A stretch of 10,468 bases of DNA from assembly GCF_000720255.1 (NCBI RefSeq), contig NZ_JOJE01000083.1, forward strand, positions 1-10,468. Direction: 5' to 3'. The notes beneath the pieces are model-generated. The model made no database searches. It was not told where the DNA came from and saw only the letters and a list, made by a program, of their open reading frames with translations. Source of the stretch: Streptomyces griseus subsp. griseus. GTDB taxonomy: Bacteria; Actinomycetota; Actinomycetes; Streptomycetales; Streptomycetaceae. The position numbers and the translations under genes were made by a program. Shown here one piece after another: positions 1 to 5,796 of the stretch; positions within the stretch are counted from its first letter, which is position 1, and each line of letters opens with the position of its first letter.

Positions 1-98
1 GCACAGCAGCCTCGGCTACCGCAGTCCCGCCGAATACGAGACCGCACTCGCAGCCTGACCACCACACCGATGGTGTCCGTCAAAGCGGAACAAGCTCA
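1..98 (+). mobile_element. Right end of an IS3-family insertion sequence (partial)
   Basis: The window opens inside the last codons of an IS3-type transposase. After its stop codon comes a short tail ending TGTCCGTCAAAGCGG...AAGCTCA near position 98, which resembles the right terminal inverted repeat of actinobacterial IS3 elements (these end in CA). The left end lies outside the window, so the element's completeness cannot be judged. The exact boundary at 98 is inferred from the terminal CA and from the start of DUF5994-like coding similarity just beyond it. Confidence 0.65.
2..58 (+). CDS. IS3-family transposase OrfB, C-terminal 18 residues (partial)
   Basis: The frame reads HSSLGYRSPAEYETALAA and then TGA. 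HSxLGYxSPxEYE is the typical C-terminal signature of the DDE (rve-type integrase) transposase OrfB of IS3-family elements, just downstream of the catalytic domain. OrfB is normally made by a -1 frameshift from OrfA and catalyses excision and integration of the element in the cytoplasm. Only the tail is present, so catalytic residues and activity cannot be assessed. The family call is strong from the motif despite the short length. Confidence 0.75.
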   Translation, partial: HSSLGYRSPAEYETALAA

Positions 99-100
99 CG

Positions 101-459
101 CCGCCCACCAGGCCCTGAAACCCGCGACGGCGGTCGTACGGCTGGAGACCGCACGACCGCCGGGGTGTTCTCGACGGAGCATGGTGGCCGCGGTCCCGGG
201 GCATCGCCGCGGAGCTCCCCGCTCTGGCCGAGTACCTCGAACCGGTCACACGTGTCGGCCTGGACGCCGGTGCCTGGGAAGCACTGCCGACGAGGCTGGT
301 TATCGATGACCGAGTCGTGCACATCGACTCCTTCCCGGTCGGCGACGACACCGTCCTCATCACCCATGGCGAGCAGGATCTCTTCTCCCCGACAACGTTA
401 CGCAGGCCGATCAGATCCTCATCGACACCGGCACCGACCGGGCAGCGCCGGAGATGTGA
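101..459 (+). pseudogene. Frame-shifted remnant of a DUF5994-family gene
   Basis: Reading across frames recovers one degraded protein. One frame gives [16 protein letters not shown] (about 115-165). The next gives [19 protein letters not shown] and then [19 protein letters not shown]...[17 protein letters not shown] (about 170-387). A third gives [22 protein letters not shown] and stop (about 394-459). [10 protein letters not shown], a following W-P-R/K strand and a loop of the D-x-H/D-T-x-L-L type are hallmarks of the DUF5994 proteins common in Streptomyces. Shifts near 160 and 390 break the frame, and the usual segment before the C-terminal helix (a xLLVVPP stretch) seems deleted. The remnant directly abuts the IS3 right end, so insertion-associated decay is likely. 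Function of the family is unknown. Confidence 0.6.
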
Positions 460-793
460 GAGCGATCAGCCGCCGCGGTCCTCGGGCTGGTCCGGTGCGG
501 GTGCCGGGATGGCCACGGTGAGGTGGATCCGACGACCGCCGTCCCGACGAGCGATCACCCCCCATGGCAGGCAAGCGAGGACGGGAGGCGAGCGGCGTTT
601 TTACGGATGGCCGCGTACGTCGTCGCGCCCCTGGGAGCCCTGGTGTCGTCGGCGACTCTTCATGAGACGTTGCACTCCGAGTGAATCAATATCTGTGCCC
701 GAGAGGTCAGAGTTTTACGGACCACGCAGTACGAGTTTTTGCCGCGACGAGGAGAGTGGAATTATCCAACGCACACGGAACGTTCCGGCGTGC
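460..793. other. Gene-poor stretch upstream of the first cold-shock gene
   Basis: No convincing gene was found. On the minus strand, about 466-568, a frame reads [20 protein letters not shown] and then an acidic/proline tail and stop. It is gene-like in codon use but has no start, so it may be the tail of a decayed gene. From about 660 onward the G+C content drops and the DNA takes on a promoter/leader character. Nothing else here could be assigned. Confidence 0.4.
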
Positions 794-799
794 TACTGT
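776..799 (+). promoter_or_regulatory. Candidate promoter of the first csp gene with overlapping palindrome
   Basis: At 791-799 the sequence TGCTACTGT has an extended -10 form (TGn then TACTGT). No good -35 sits at the usual distance. Instead there is a perfect 12-bp palindrome, CGGAACGTTCCG (776-787), that could be an operator or activator site. Transcription from here would start near 806 and give an untranslated leader of about 160 nt, a length reminiscent of E. coli cspA. The promoter call is inference; the palindrome is directly visible. Confidence 0.35.
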
Positions 800-916
800 A
801 GATCCCAGTTGCAGTTGTGGTTCCCAAAACTTCAAGTGCCCCCGTCACGCTTCTGCCGATCGGGAGCACTTTTGTATTTCCGGTCATTTCCGGGCGGGGC
901 AATCATCGCGGCGACA

Positions 917-950
917 CGGCGTCCGCGCAGTGCGGACGCCGATGCACTGC
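917..950 (+). promoter_or_regulatory. csp leader hairpin with a competing alternative stem
   Basis: Positions 917-926 pair perfectly with 932-941 (10 bp) around the loop GCAGT (927-931). A second stem, GCAGTGC (927-933) with GCACTGC (944-950), is mutually exclusive with the first because they share bases. Both lie just upstream of the Shine-Dalgarno AAAGGAG (954-960). Two exclusive folds next to a ribosome-binding site could act as a translational switch; that role is inferred. Confidence 0.5.
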
Positions 951-967
951 CCCAAAGGAGATATGAC

Positions 968-1171
968 ATGGCTGCTGGTACCGTGAAGTGGTTCAACGCG
1001 GAAAAGGGCTTCGGCTTCATCGAGCAGGACGGTGGCGGTGCGGACGTGTTCGCCCACTACTCGAACATCGCCGCGCAGGGCTTTCGTGAGCTGCTCGAGG
1101 GCCAGAAGGTGACCTTCGACATCGCCCAGGGCCAGAAGGGCCCGACGGCCGAGAACATCGTTCCGGCCTGA
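968..1171 (+). CDS. Cold-shock protein, CspA family (67 aa)
   Basis: This is a small five-stranded beta-barrel (OB-fold) cold-shock domain protein that binds single-stranded RNA/DNA and melts RNA secondary structure in the cytoplasm. The whole 67-residue length matches the family. RNP1 is KGFGFI (13-18) and RNP2 is VFAHY (27-31), with nucleic-acid-contacting aromatics W8, F9, F15, F17, F28 and H30 in place. The ATG at 968 was chosen because AAAGGAG (954-960) is 7 nt upstream; an ATG at 963 is out of frame. The gene is monocistronic, flanked by a structured leader and a strong terminator. It resembles the SC-7.0/ScoF-type proteins of Streptomyces. Paralogues are usual in this genus, and a second copy lies at 6379. 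Whether this one is cold-induced or constitutive cannot be read from sequence. Confidence 0.97.
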   Translation: MAAGTVKWFNAEKGFGFIEQDGGGADVFAHYSNIAAQGFRELLEGQKVTFDIAQGQKGPTAENIVPA

Positions 1172-1189
1172 CGCTCACGCACCATCTGT

Positions 1190-1227
1190 AGCTGGGGCCC
1201 GCATCCTTCGGGGTGCGGGCCCCAGCT
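1190..1227 (+). terminator. 17-bp hairpin terminator with UUCG loop
   Basis: Positions 1190-1206 pair with 1211-1227 (one G-T wobble) around the loop TTCG, 18 nt after the csp stop codon. The C(UUCG)G tetraloop is exceptionally stable. There is no T tract, as is common for Streptomyces terminators. Confidence 0.9.
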
Positions 1228-1424
1228 GCACGCGTATCCCGCAGCGGTTGTCACCCGCGGGACGCCCCGTAGGAATCCGCAGTACCACCACAGGGGTTCC
1301 TCCCTCAGGACGCAGGCGCATCATGAAGCGCTGCTCCGCAGTCGGCGCCCGGATCGCAAGATCCCCATCGCGTCACCAATTTCAGCACCTGCGCCCCCGG
1401 AGGTTTCGGCCGGCCAGATCTGCT

Positions 1425-1509
1425 TTCTTTTGCCACCGGTCCATACTTGTAATTCTCCGTGCCGTTCGTCGCAGCGGAAATTCCTTGATATGTGCCACAT
1501 CGAGGAAGG
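1425..1509 (+). promoter_or_regulatory. Candidate -10 and 5' leader of the helicase operon
   Basis: TGTAAT at 1448-1453 matches the TATAAT -10 consensus at five of six bases. TTGCCA at 1430-1435 resembles a -35 but is only 12 bp away, so the -35 is doubtful. Transcription would start around 1460 and give a leader of about 55 nt ending in the Shine-Dalgarno GAGGAAGG (1502-1509). Nothing gene-like was seen in 1228-1424. Confidence 0.3.
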
Positions 1510-1515
1510 TTCCGC

Positions 1516-3006
1516 ATGAACCGCACGTACACGAACGACCGTCCCGCCCGCTCCCGTGACGGCCGTGCCGACGCCGGAAGGGGCGGCGGTTACGGCTCGC
1601 AGGCACTGCGTCGTACCGGCGGGCCCGTCCGCTCCGGCGGTTACGGCCGTCGGCCCGGCGCAGTGCAAGGTGAGTTCGCGCTGCCCAGGACGATCACCCC
1701 CGCGCTGCCCGCCGTTGATGGCTTCGCTGATCTGGACATGCCTGAGCAGCTGCTGGCCGAACTGGGCAGGCAGGGTGTGACCGCGCCGTTCCCGATTCAG
1801 GGAGCGACGCTGCCGAACTCCCTGGCTGGCCGTGACGTACTGGGCCGCGGCCGCACCGGTTCCGGCAAGACCCTCGCCTTCGGCCTCGCCCTGCTCGCCC
1901 GCACCGCCGGACAGCGTGCCGAGCCCCGCCAGCCGCTGGGGCTGATCCTCGTACCCACGCGTGAGCTGGCACAGCAGGTGACCGACGCGCTGACCCCGTA
2001 CGCCCGCTCCGTGCGGCTGCGGCTGGCCACGGTGGTGGGCGGCATGTCCATCGGCCGACAGGCCGGCGCACTGCGCACCGGCAGCGAGATCGTCGTCGCG
2101 ACACCGGGACGGCTCAAGGACCTCATCGACCGCGGCGACTGTCGGCTGAACCACGTGGACGTCACCGTGCTGGACGAGGCCGACCAGATGGCCGACATGG
2201 GCTTCATGCCCCAGGTCACCGCGCTGCTCGACCAGGTGCGCCCGGAGGGGCAGCGCATGCTGTTCTCCGCCACCCTGGACCGCAACGTCGACCTGTTGGT
2301 ACGCCGCTACCTGACCGACCCCGTCGTGCACTCCGTCGACCCCTCGGCCGGCGCGGTCACGACGATGGAGCACCACGTCCTGCACGTCCACGGCGCCGAC
2401 AAGCACGCCGCCACGACCGAAATCGCCGCCCGCGACGGCCGCGTGATCATGTTCCTGGACACCAAGCACGCCGTCGACCGACTGACCCAGGACCTGCTCA
2501 ACAGCGGGGTGCGGGCCGCCGCGCTGCACGGCGGCAAGTCGCAGCCCCAGCGCACCCGCACGCTGGCGCAGTTCAAGACGGGGCACGTCACCGTGCTGGT
2601 GGCGACCAACGTCGCGGCGCGCGGAATCCACGTCGACAACCTTGACCTGGTCGTCAACGTCGATCCGCCGACCGACCACAAGGACTACCTCCACCGCGGC
2701 GGCCGTACCGCCCGCGCCGGCGAGTCCGGCAGCGTCGTCACCCTGGTCACGCCGAACCAGCGCCGTGGCATGGTCCGTCTGATGTCGGACGCCGGAATCC
2801 GGCCGCAGACCACCCAGGTCCGCTCGGGCGACGAGGCCCTGAGCCGGATCACCGGCGCCCAGGCCCCGTCCGGCATCCCGGTCGTCATCACCGCACCGGT
2901 GGTCGAACGCCCCAAGCGCAGCGCCACCTCCCGAGGTCGCCGCCGCCCCGCCTCGGCGACCAGGCGCACCCCCGGACGCCAGTCCGGCTTCGGCGCGGTG
3001 GCCTAG
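1516..3006 (+). CDS. DEAD-box ATP-dependent RNA helicase, RhlE-like (496 aa)
   Basis: This cytoplasmic enzyme uses ATP to unwind short RNA duplexes, with likely roles in mRNA decay, ribosome assembly and growth in the cold. Residues 1-60 are a basic, Gly/Arg-rich, probably disordered RNA-binding tail. The RecA-like core follows: Q motif with F70 and PFPIQ (91-95), motif I GRTGSGKT (112-119), Ia PTRELAQ (147-153), GG (175-176), Ib TPGR (196-199), II DEAD (220-223), III SAT (251-253), V TNVAARGIH (364-372), VI HRGGRTAR (393-400), and a basic C-terminal tail. In motif V both usual aspartates (TDxxARGxD) are replaced, by N365 and H372. The ATG at 1516 follows GAGGAAGG (1502-1509); an upstream in-frame alternative at 1492 lacks a ribosome-binding site. 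It probably heads an operon with the next two genes, 46 and 50 nt apart. Family assignment is firm; in vivo substrate is unknown. Confidence 0.96.
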   Translation: MNRTYTNDRPARSRDGRADAGRGGGYGSQALRRTGGPVRSGGYGRRPGAVQGEFALPRTITPALPAVDGFADLDMPEQLLAELGRQGVTAPFPIQGATLPNSLAGRDVLGRGRTGSGKTLAFGLALLARTAGQRAEPRQPLGLILVPTRELAQQVTDALTPYARSVRLRLATVVGGMSIGRQAGALRTGSEIVVATPGRLKDLIDRGDCRLNHVDVTVLDEADQMADMGFMPQVTALLDQVRPEGQRMLFSATLDRNVDLLVRRYLTDPVVHSVDPSAGAVTTMEHHVLHVHGADKHAATTEIAARDGRVIMFLDTKHAVDRLTQDLLNSGVRAAALHGGKSQPQRTRTLAQFKTGHVTVLVATNVAARGIHVDNLDLVVNVDPPTDHKDYLHRGGRTARAGESGSVVTLVTPNQRRGMVRLMSDAGIRPQTTQVRSGDEALSRITGAQAPSGIPVVITAPVVERPKRSATSRGRRRPASATRRTPGRQSGFGAVA

Positions 3007-3052
3007 ACCTTTAGTGATCAGGAAGCCGGCCCATCTCTGCAGGAGGCACGCT

Positions 3053-3457
3053 TTGACGCTGGTTCAGACAGAGTCCCGCCCGGCGGACGCCGACCCCGCG
3101 CACAGGACAGCGCTGGAGGCCATGGGCGCGGCCGGACCGCAGGTCTGTGACGACATGAGCGTCGAGGTGGCGCTGGCCGTCATGGCCGCCGCACGCACGG
3201 TCCGGCTGGTCGTCTGCGACCAGGACGGCCAGTGCACCGGCCTGGTCACCCATGCCGAACTCGCCGCCGTCCGCGACAGCTCCGACTACACGGACCGTGT
3301 CCGCCTGCGCGACATCCTCGGCGACCACGGTTCGTTCGCCTCACCCGTGACCACGATGGCCGAAGCCGAGCACGCGATGCGCACCCGTCGGCTGGGTGTC
3401 CTGCCGGTGGTCGACGAGCAAGGCAGCGCCCTGGGCATCCTCGCCCTCTCCCGCTGA
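3053..3457 (+). CDS. Two-CBS-domain protein (134 aa)
   Basis: The protein consists almost entirely of a pair of CBS repeats (Bateman module), at about residues 30-75 and 86-134. Typical features are V-R-L-V-V-C-D-x-D-G followed by G-L-V-T-H, and R-R-L-G-V-L-P-V-V-D followed by G-I-L-A-L. Such modules bind adenosyl ligands (AMP, ATP, SAM and others) and usually regulate a partner. No catalytic domain is attached, so it may sense nucleotide state for another protein. The start is TTG at 3053, chosen because AGGAGG (3041-3046) lies 6 nt upstream; a GTG at 3014 would leave that ribosome-binding site inside the gene. It sits between the helicase and a small protein gene in the same direction, so a link to ATP-dependent RNA remodelling is plausible but inferred. 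Confidence 0.88.
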   Translation: MTLVQTESRPADADPAHRTALEAMGAAGPQVCDDMSVEVALAVMAAARTVRLVVCDQDGQCTGLVTHAELAAVRDSSDYTDRVRLRDILGDHGSFASPVTTMAEAEHAMRTRRLGVLPVVDEQGSALGILALSR

Positions 3458-3507
3458 AACACCTGGCCCCCGGTCGGACCGTTCTTCCCTTCTCTCTGTG
3501 AGGTCAC

Positions 3508-3816
3508 ATGCGCTGCGTCATCGCCCGCTTCCCCTTCGAGCTCACCAAGGGCGGAGTGCTGGAATCGATGAAGGGCATCAAGCCCGAACCGGTCGCCGGA
3601 GAATCGGTGATCATCGGCCGCCGCCACTACCCCGTCAAACAGGTCGGCCAGGTCATCACGCGCCAGGACCGTCGTGACTTCAGCGCCGCCGAAGTCCTGC
3701 GGGCCATGGCTCAGCTCGGTTTCACCTGCCGCGTCGTTCCCAAGGCAGCGCCCCTGGGCATTCTCAGCCCGATGCAGCACGCTTCCGCGATGCTCGGCAC
3801 CCCCGTCACGGTCTGA
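3508..3816 (+). CDS. Unrecognised small protein (102 aa), third gene of the helicase operon
   Basis: I do not recognise a named family. The protein starts MRCVIARFPFELTKGGVL and includes a basic middle with RRHYP and TRQDRRDF (about 38-58), followed by a helix (AAEVLRAMAQLGF, about 60-72). There are no membrane segments, signal peptide or cysteine clusters, so it should be cytoplasmic. The ATG at 3508 is preceded by GTGAGG (3498-3503). Third-position G/C bias and conserved-looking charged motifs indicate a real gene rather than a shadow. It lies 50 nt after the CBS gene and is followed by a strong terminator, making it the last gene of a three-gene unit. Abundant basic residues would suit RNA or ribosome contact, but that is speculation. 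Confidence 0.85.
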   Translation: MRCVIARFPFELTKGGVLESMKGIKPEPVAGESVIIGRRHYPVKQVGQVITRQDRRDFSAAEVLRAMAQLGFTCRVVPKAAPLGILSPMQHASAMLGTPVTV

Positions 3817-3852
3817 TCGGGTAAACAGACACGAGCCGACACCTGAGCAGCA

Positions 3853-3888
3853 GTGTGGGCCCGACCGGTACGCCGGTCGGGCCCACAC
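3853..3888 (+). terminator. Perfect 16-bp hairpin terminator of the helicase operon
   Basis: Positions 3853-3868 pair perfectly with 3873-3888 around the loop TACG, 36 nt after the stop of the 102-aa gene. No T tract follows. The symmetrical stem could also stop transcripts arriving from the minus-strand ORF that ends at 3908. Confidence 0.92.
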
Positions 3889-3907
3889 CGCGTGCGGCGG
3901 GTTCCCG

Positions 3908-4210
3908 TCACCGTTGCCCTGCAGGTTCCGGGCGACATGGCAGTGCAGACGCGTGGGCGGCCCGTCCTCCTTCACGGGGGCGTCGAAGACGGCGGGCGAA
4001 CTCGCCCAAGTGGGCGGAATCCCTCAGCACATCCGACACCCTCTGCCTCCACATCGCTTCGGCAGCCAGCCGACCGGTGATGGCAGCGCCACTGGTGGCC
4101 ACGGCCAGGGAGATCTGGTTGCTCTGGCCGGACTCCAGACTCCACCAGGGCGGCAACGCCACCAGCAACTCGTCAGGCGCGGTATGAGACGGACCGTGTT
4201 CGCCGGCCAT
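3908..4210 (-). CDS. Doubtful hypothetical protein (100 aa)
   Basis: The minus-strand frame begins MAGEHGPSHTAPDELLVALP and has a credible amphipathic helical middle (LAAEAMWRQRVSDVLRDSAH, about 49-68) and an Arg-rich tail. I recognise no family. The ATG at 4210 has no clear Shine-Dalgarno, which lowers confidence. It starts only 21 nt after the stop of the broken ATPase gene on the same strand, as if the two were once an operon, and it converges on the terminator at 3853-3888. The last 25 residues look compositionally random, so a frameshift near the C-terminus is possible. It may be real, decayed, or chance coding. Confidence 0.4.
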   Translation of the reverse strand: MAGEHGPSHTAPDELLVALPPWWSLESGQSNQISLAVATSGAAITGRLAAEAMWRQRVSDVLRDSAHLGEFARRLRRPREGGRAAHASALPCRPEPAGQR

Positions 4211-4231
4211 CCGGCTGCTTGAGCGGTGACG

Positions 4232-4560
4232 CTACTGGGCAAGTAAGGCGCTCACGCTCTTGCCGCCGGAGGCCCGGCGGGTGGGCGCCGTGGCGTGGGC
4301 GAGGCCGGTGACCATGGGCCAGCCGAAGCCCCGGTACCGCCGTTCAGGTCAGGGGTGCGCATGCGCGGCACATGCCGGCTGGGATCGTGAACGGCGACCT
4401 GACGGTGTCGGGGTGCGCAGTCGGTTCCAGTGTGCAGCGGCCCCCACCGTGGCGCAGGGCATTGGTGACGAGCTCGGAGACGACCAGGACCACAGTGTCC
4501 GCCGCGTCAGGAGCCACGGTCGGCTGCGGCGCCGGCAATCATCGTGATCATCAGGGTCAC
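4232..4560 (-). pseudogene. Broken anti-sigma-type histidine-kinase-like ATPase gene
   Basis: The minus strand encodes the parts of a GHKL-fold ATP-binding protein (RsbW/anti-sigma type, very common in Streptomyces) split over three frames. The first part carries the N box, ADTVVLVVSELVTNALRHGG. After a shift near 4398-4408 the frame reads VAVHDPSRHVPRMRTPDLNG. After a second shift near 4324-4336 it reads GFGWPMVTGLAH and later SGGKSVSALLAQ and stop, the usual glycine-box and C-terminal strand. Each shift could be explained by loss of one G. The N-terminal start is unclear (about 4538-4560). Intact relatives bind or phosphorylate anti-sigma antagonists; this copy should be inactive unless the indels are sequencing errors. 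Confidence 0.7.
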
Positions 4561-5147
4561 CCTGATCTCTGAATCGTCCATGCCTCCTGCCCTGGGTACC
4601 CGACCCCTGTGCCCCACCCTCCCCTTGCCAACCCCGCAGAGCCCCAGTGCTTGCCTGAAAGGGGCGGAGGACCACAGCCGACAAATGACGGCACCCGCTG
4701 CCGTGAGCCCGTGTCTCCGCAGCCCGCGAACTGCTCGAGTCAGGGGCCGTGCTGGTTCGCCATCAGCTGCTCGATCATCCCGGGATCGTCGACGGCGGCG
4801 CAGGGCCTTTTGCCACGCTCGTCAACGGCCGACCTGGGGGCGTCACGGCTGGAAACGTCCGTGCCGGTCGGTGGGTCCTCACTAGACGTAGTGTCGGCCG
4901 GTGCCGCCGACGGCAGCCGCGGCGCAGGCGGCGACGTCACGCCCAACCCGACATGCCACGCGCTGGTGGGTCACTGTGAGCGCCGGCCAGAGCCTCGCGG
5001 CTGCTTGAACCATCCATGGGGACCGGTCGAGGCAGACTGGTCGAGGCGGAGTACCTCACCTTCCAGCGCGCGGAAATCTGTACTCGCTGGAGTAGACATT
5101 GGCTGGCGATGTGGTTAAGGTTTCTGTCGTAGCCGAGATCAAGAGAG
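4561..5147. other. Gene-free stretch before the MerR-gene leader
   Basis: No frame on either strand shows a recognisable protein with a ribosome-binding site. A short minus-strand frame ending DDPGMIEQLMANQHGP and stop (about 4743-4800) looks mildly coding, and could be a gene tail. The stretch appears to be eroded DNA between the broken ATPase gene and the MerR-gene leader. Confidence 0.4.
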
Positions 5148-5172
5148 GCCCGGCAGAGATGAACTGCCGGGC
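5148..5172 (+). promoter_or_regulatory. Hairpin at the start of the GCAGT-rich leader
   Basis: GCCCGGCA (5148-5155) pairs with TGCCGGGC (5165-5172) around a 9-nt loop. The first GCAGT pentamer (5171-5175) overlaps its 3' arm. It may mark the 5' portion of a structured transcript leading to the MerR-type gene. No reliable promoter was seen upstream. Confidence 0.45.
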
Positions 5173-5755
5173 AGTAGTGTGCAGTTGCAGTTGGCATGAC
5201 GGTGCGGTGGTGGAGTTCCGAAGCCAGAGTGGTCGCAGGACGGCGACGGGACTGACGACCGGACCGGGTGGCCCGCAGTGATCAGGGGCCGCCATGAGCA
5301 GCACCGCAGTGTCAGTAAGTGAAGGTTCGCAGTACCCAGCAGTGAAGTCAGTGGCAGTACCTCGGTGAAGGCGCCGGCTGCGGGCGCGCGCATCGGGAGG
5401 TTCGGCAGTGGGGTTCTAAGCCAGGGCAGACGCAGGATGGGCGACGGGGCTGGCTGCCGAAGAGTGGCGCTGTTCGAGGCCACCAGCAGTTCGCAGTACC
5501 AGTAGTACGCAGTTCCCGTTAGTGAGTAGTTGATCAAGAGGGAAGAACGGAGGAGCCGAGCGCCATCAGGATCGCCCGGGTGGAAGTCTTGGACCCGGGT
5601 ACCGCAGGACATCGATAGTGAGGTGGTCTCCGGTCAAGCAACCGCGATCCCCGCGCCCCCGACAGCATCTCGGTCGGGTCTGCGGAAACAGAGGGCCGGT
5701 GCAGCATCAGGGCCGGCAGATGGTGTAGCAGTTCCTTCGGGGCCCTGGCGGCAGT
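5171..5755 (+). repeat. GCAGT-rich region (14 copies of the pentamer)
   Basis: GCAGT begins at 5171, 5181, 5187, 5275, 5306, 5329, 5339, 5354, 5405, 5486, 5493, 5509, 5728 and 5751, all on the plus strand. Variants TCAGT or CCAGT lie at 5312, 5348 and 5499. A 12-nt direct repeat, GTTCGCAGTACC, occurs at 5325-5336 and 5489-5500. CAGTTGCAGTTG (5182-5193) also occurs in the first csp leader at 806-817. The spacing is irregular, unlike CRISPR or simple tandem repeats. No protein-coding gene is convincing here. Binding sites for a protein, or a structured leader or small RNA, are the likeliest explanations. Confidence 0.7.
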
Positions 5756-5771
5756 ACGGCGCCAGGGCCCC
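5739..5771 (+). promoter_or_regulatory. 12-bp hairpin upstream of the MerR-type gene
   Basis: Positions 5739-5750 pair perfectly with 5760-5771 around the 9-nt loop GCAGTACGG. It ends 14 nt before the Shine-Dalgarno AGAGAGG (5786-5792). The position relative to the start codon (26 nt) and the GCAGT-bearing loop resemble the hairpin upstream of the first csp gene. It could be a leader element, or an attenuator or terminator for RNA from upstream. Confidence 0.65.
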
Positions 5772-5796
5772 TCCACGCGTTCCACAGAGAGGTGCA

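Noticed and set aside
927..950. H-type pseudoknot between the csp hairpin loop and ACTGC
   Set aside because: Only 4 nt would have to span a 10-bp stem, which is sterically unlikely; competing stems are the simpler reading.
317..967. Long N-terminal extension of the first cold-shock protein
   Set aside because: The frame runs through a pseudogene and the leader hairpin; the 67-aa product with its own ribosome-binding site is the family length.
1321..2694. 457-aa minus-strand frame opposite the helicase
   Set aside because: It is the antisense shadow of a clear DEAD-box helicase; the composition is Gly/Val/Asp/His-rich with no domain and no ribosome-binding site.
4609..5118. 169-aa plus-strand frame
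   Set aside because: No family features and no ribosome-binding site; rich in Pro, Ser, Arg and Cys as expected for chance frames in GC-rich DNA.
5171..5513. CRISPR or tandem-repeat array
   Set aside because: The repeated unit is only 5-12 nt and spacing is irregular, with no constant repeat-spacer pattern.
5530..5796. 89-residue N-terminal extension of the MerR-type protein
   Set aside because: It would pass through the GCAGT-rich and hairpin DNA, is compositionally random, and leaves the good ribosome-binding site at 5786 inside the gene.
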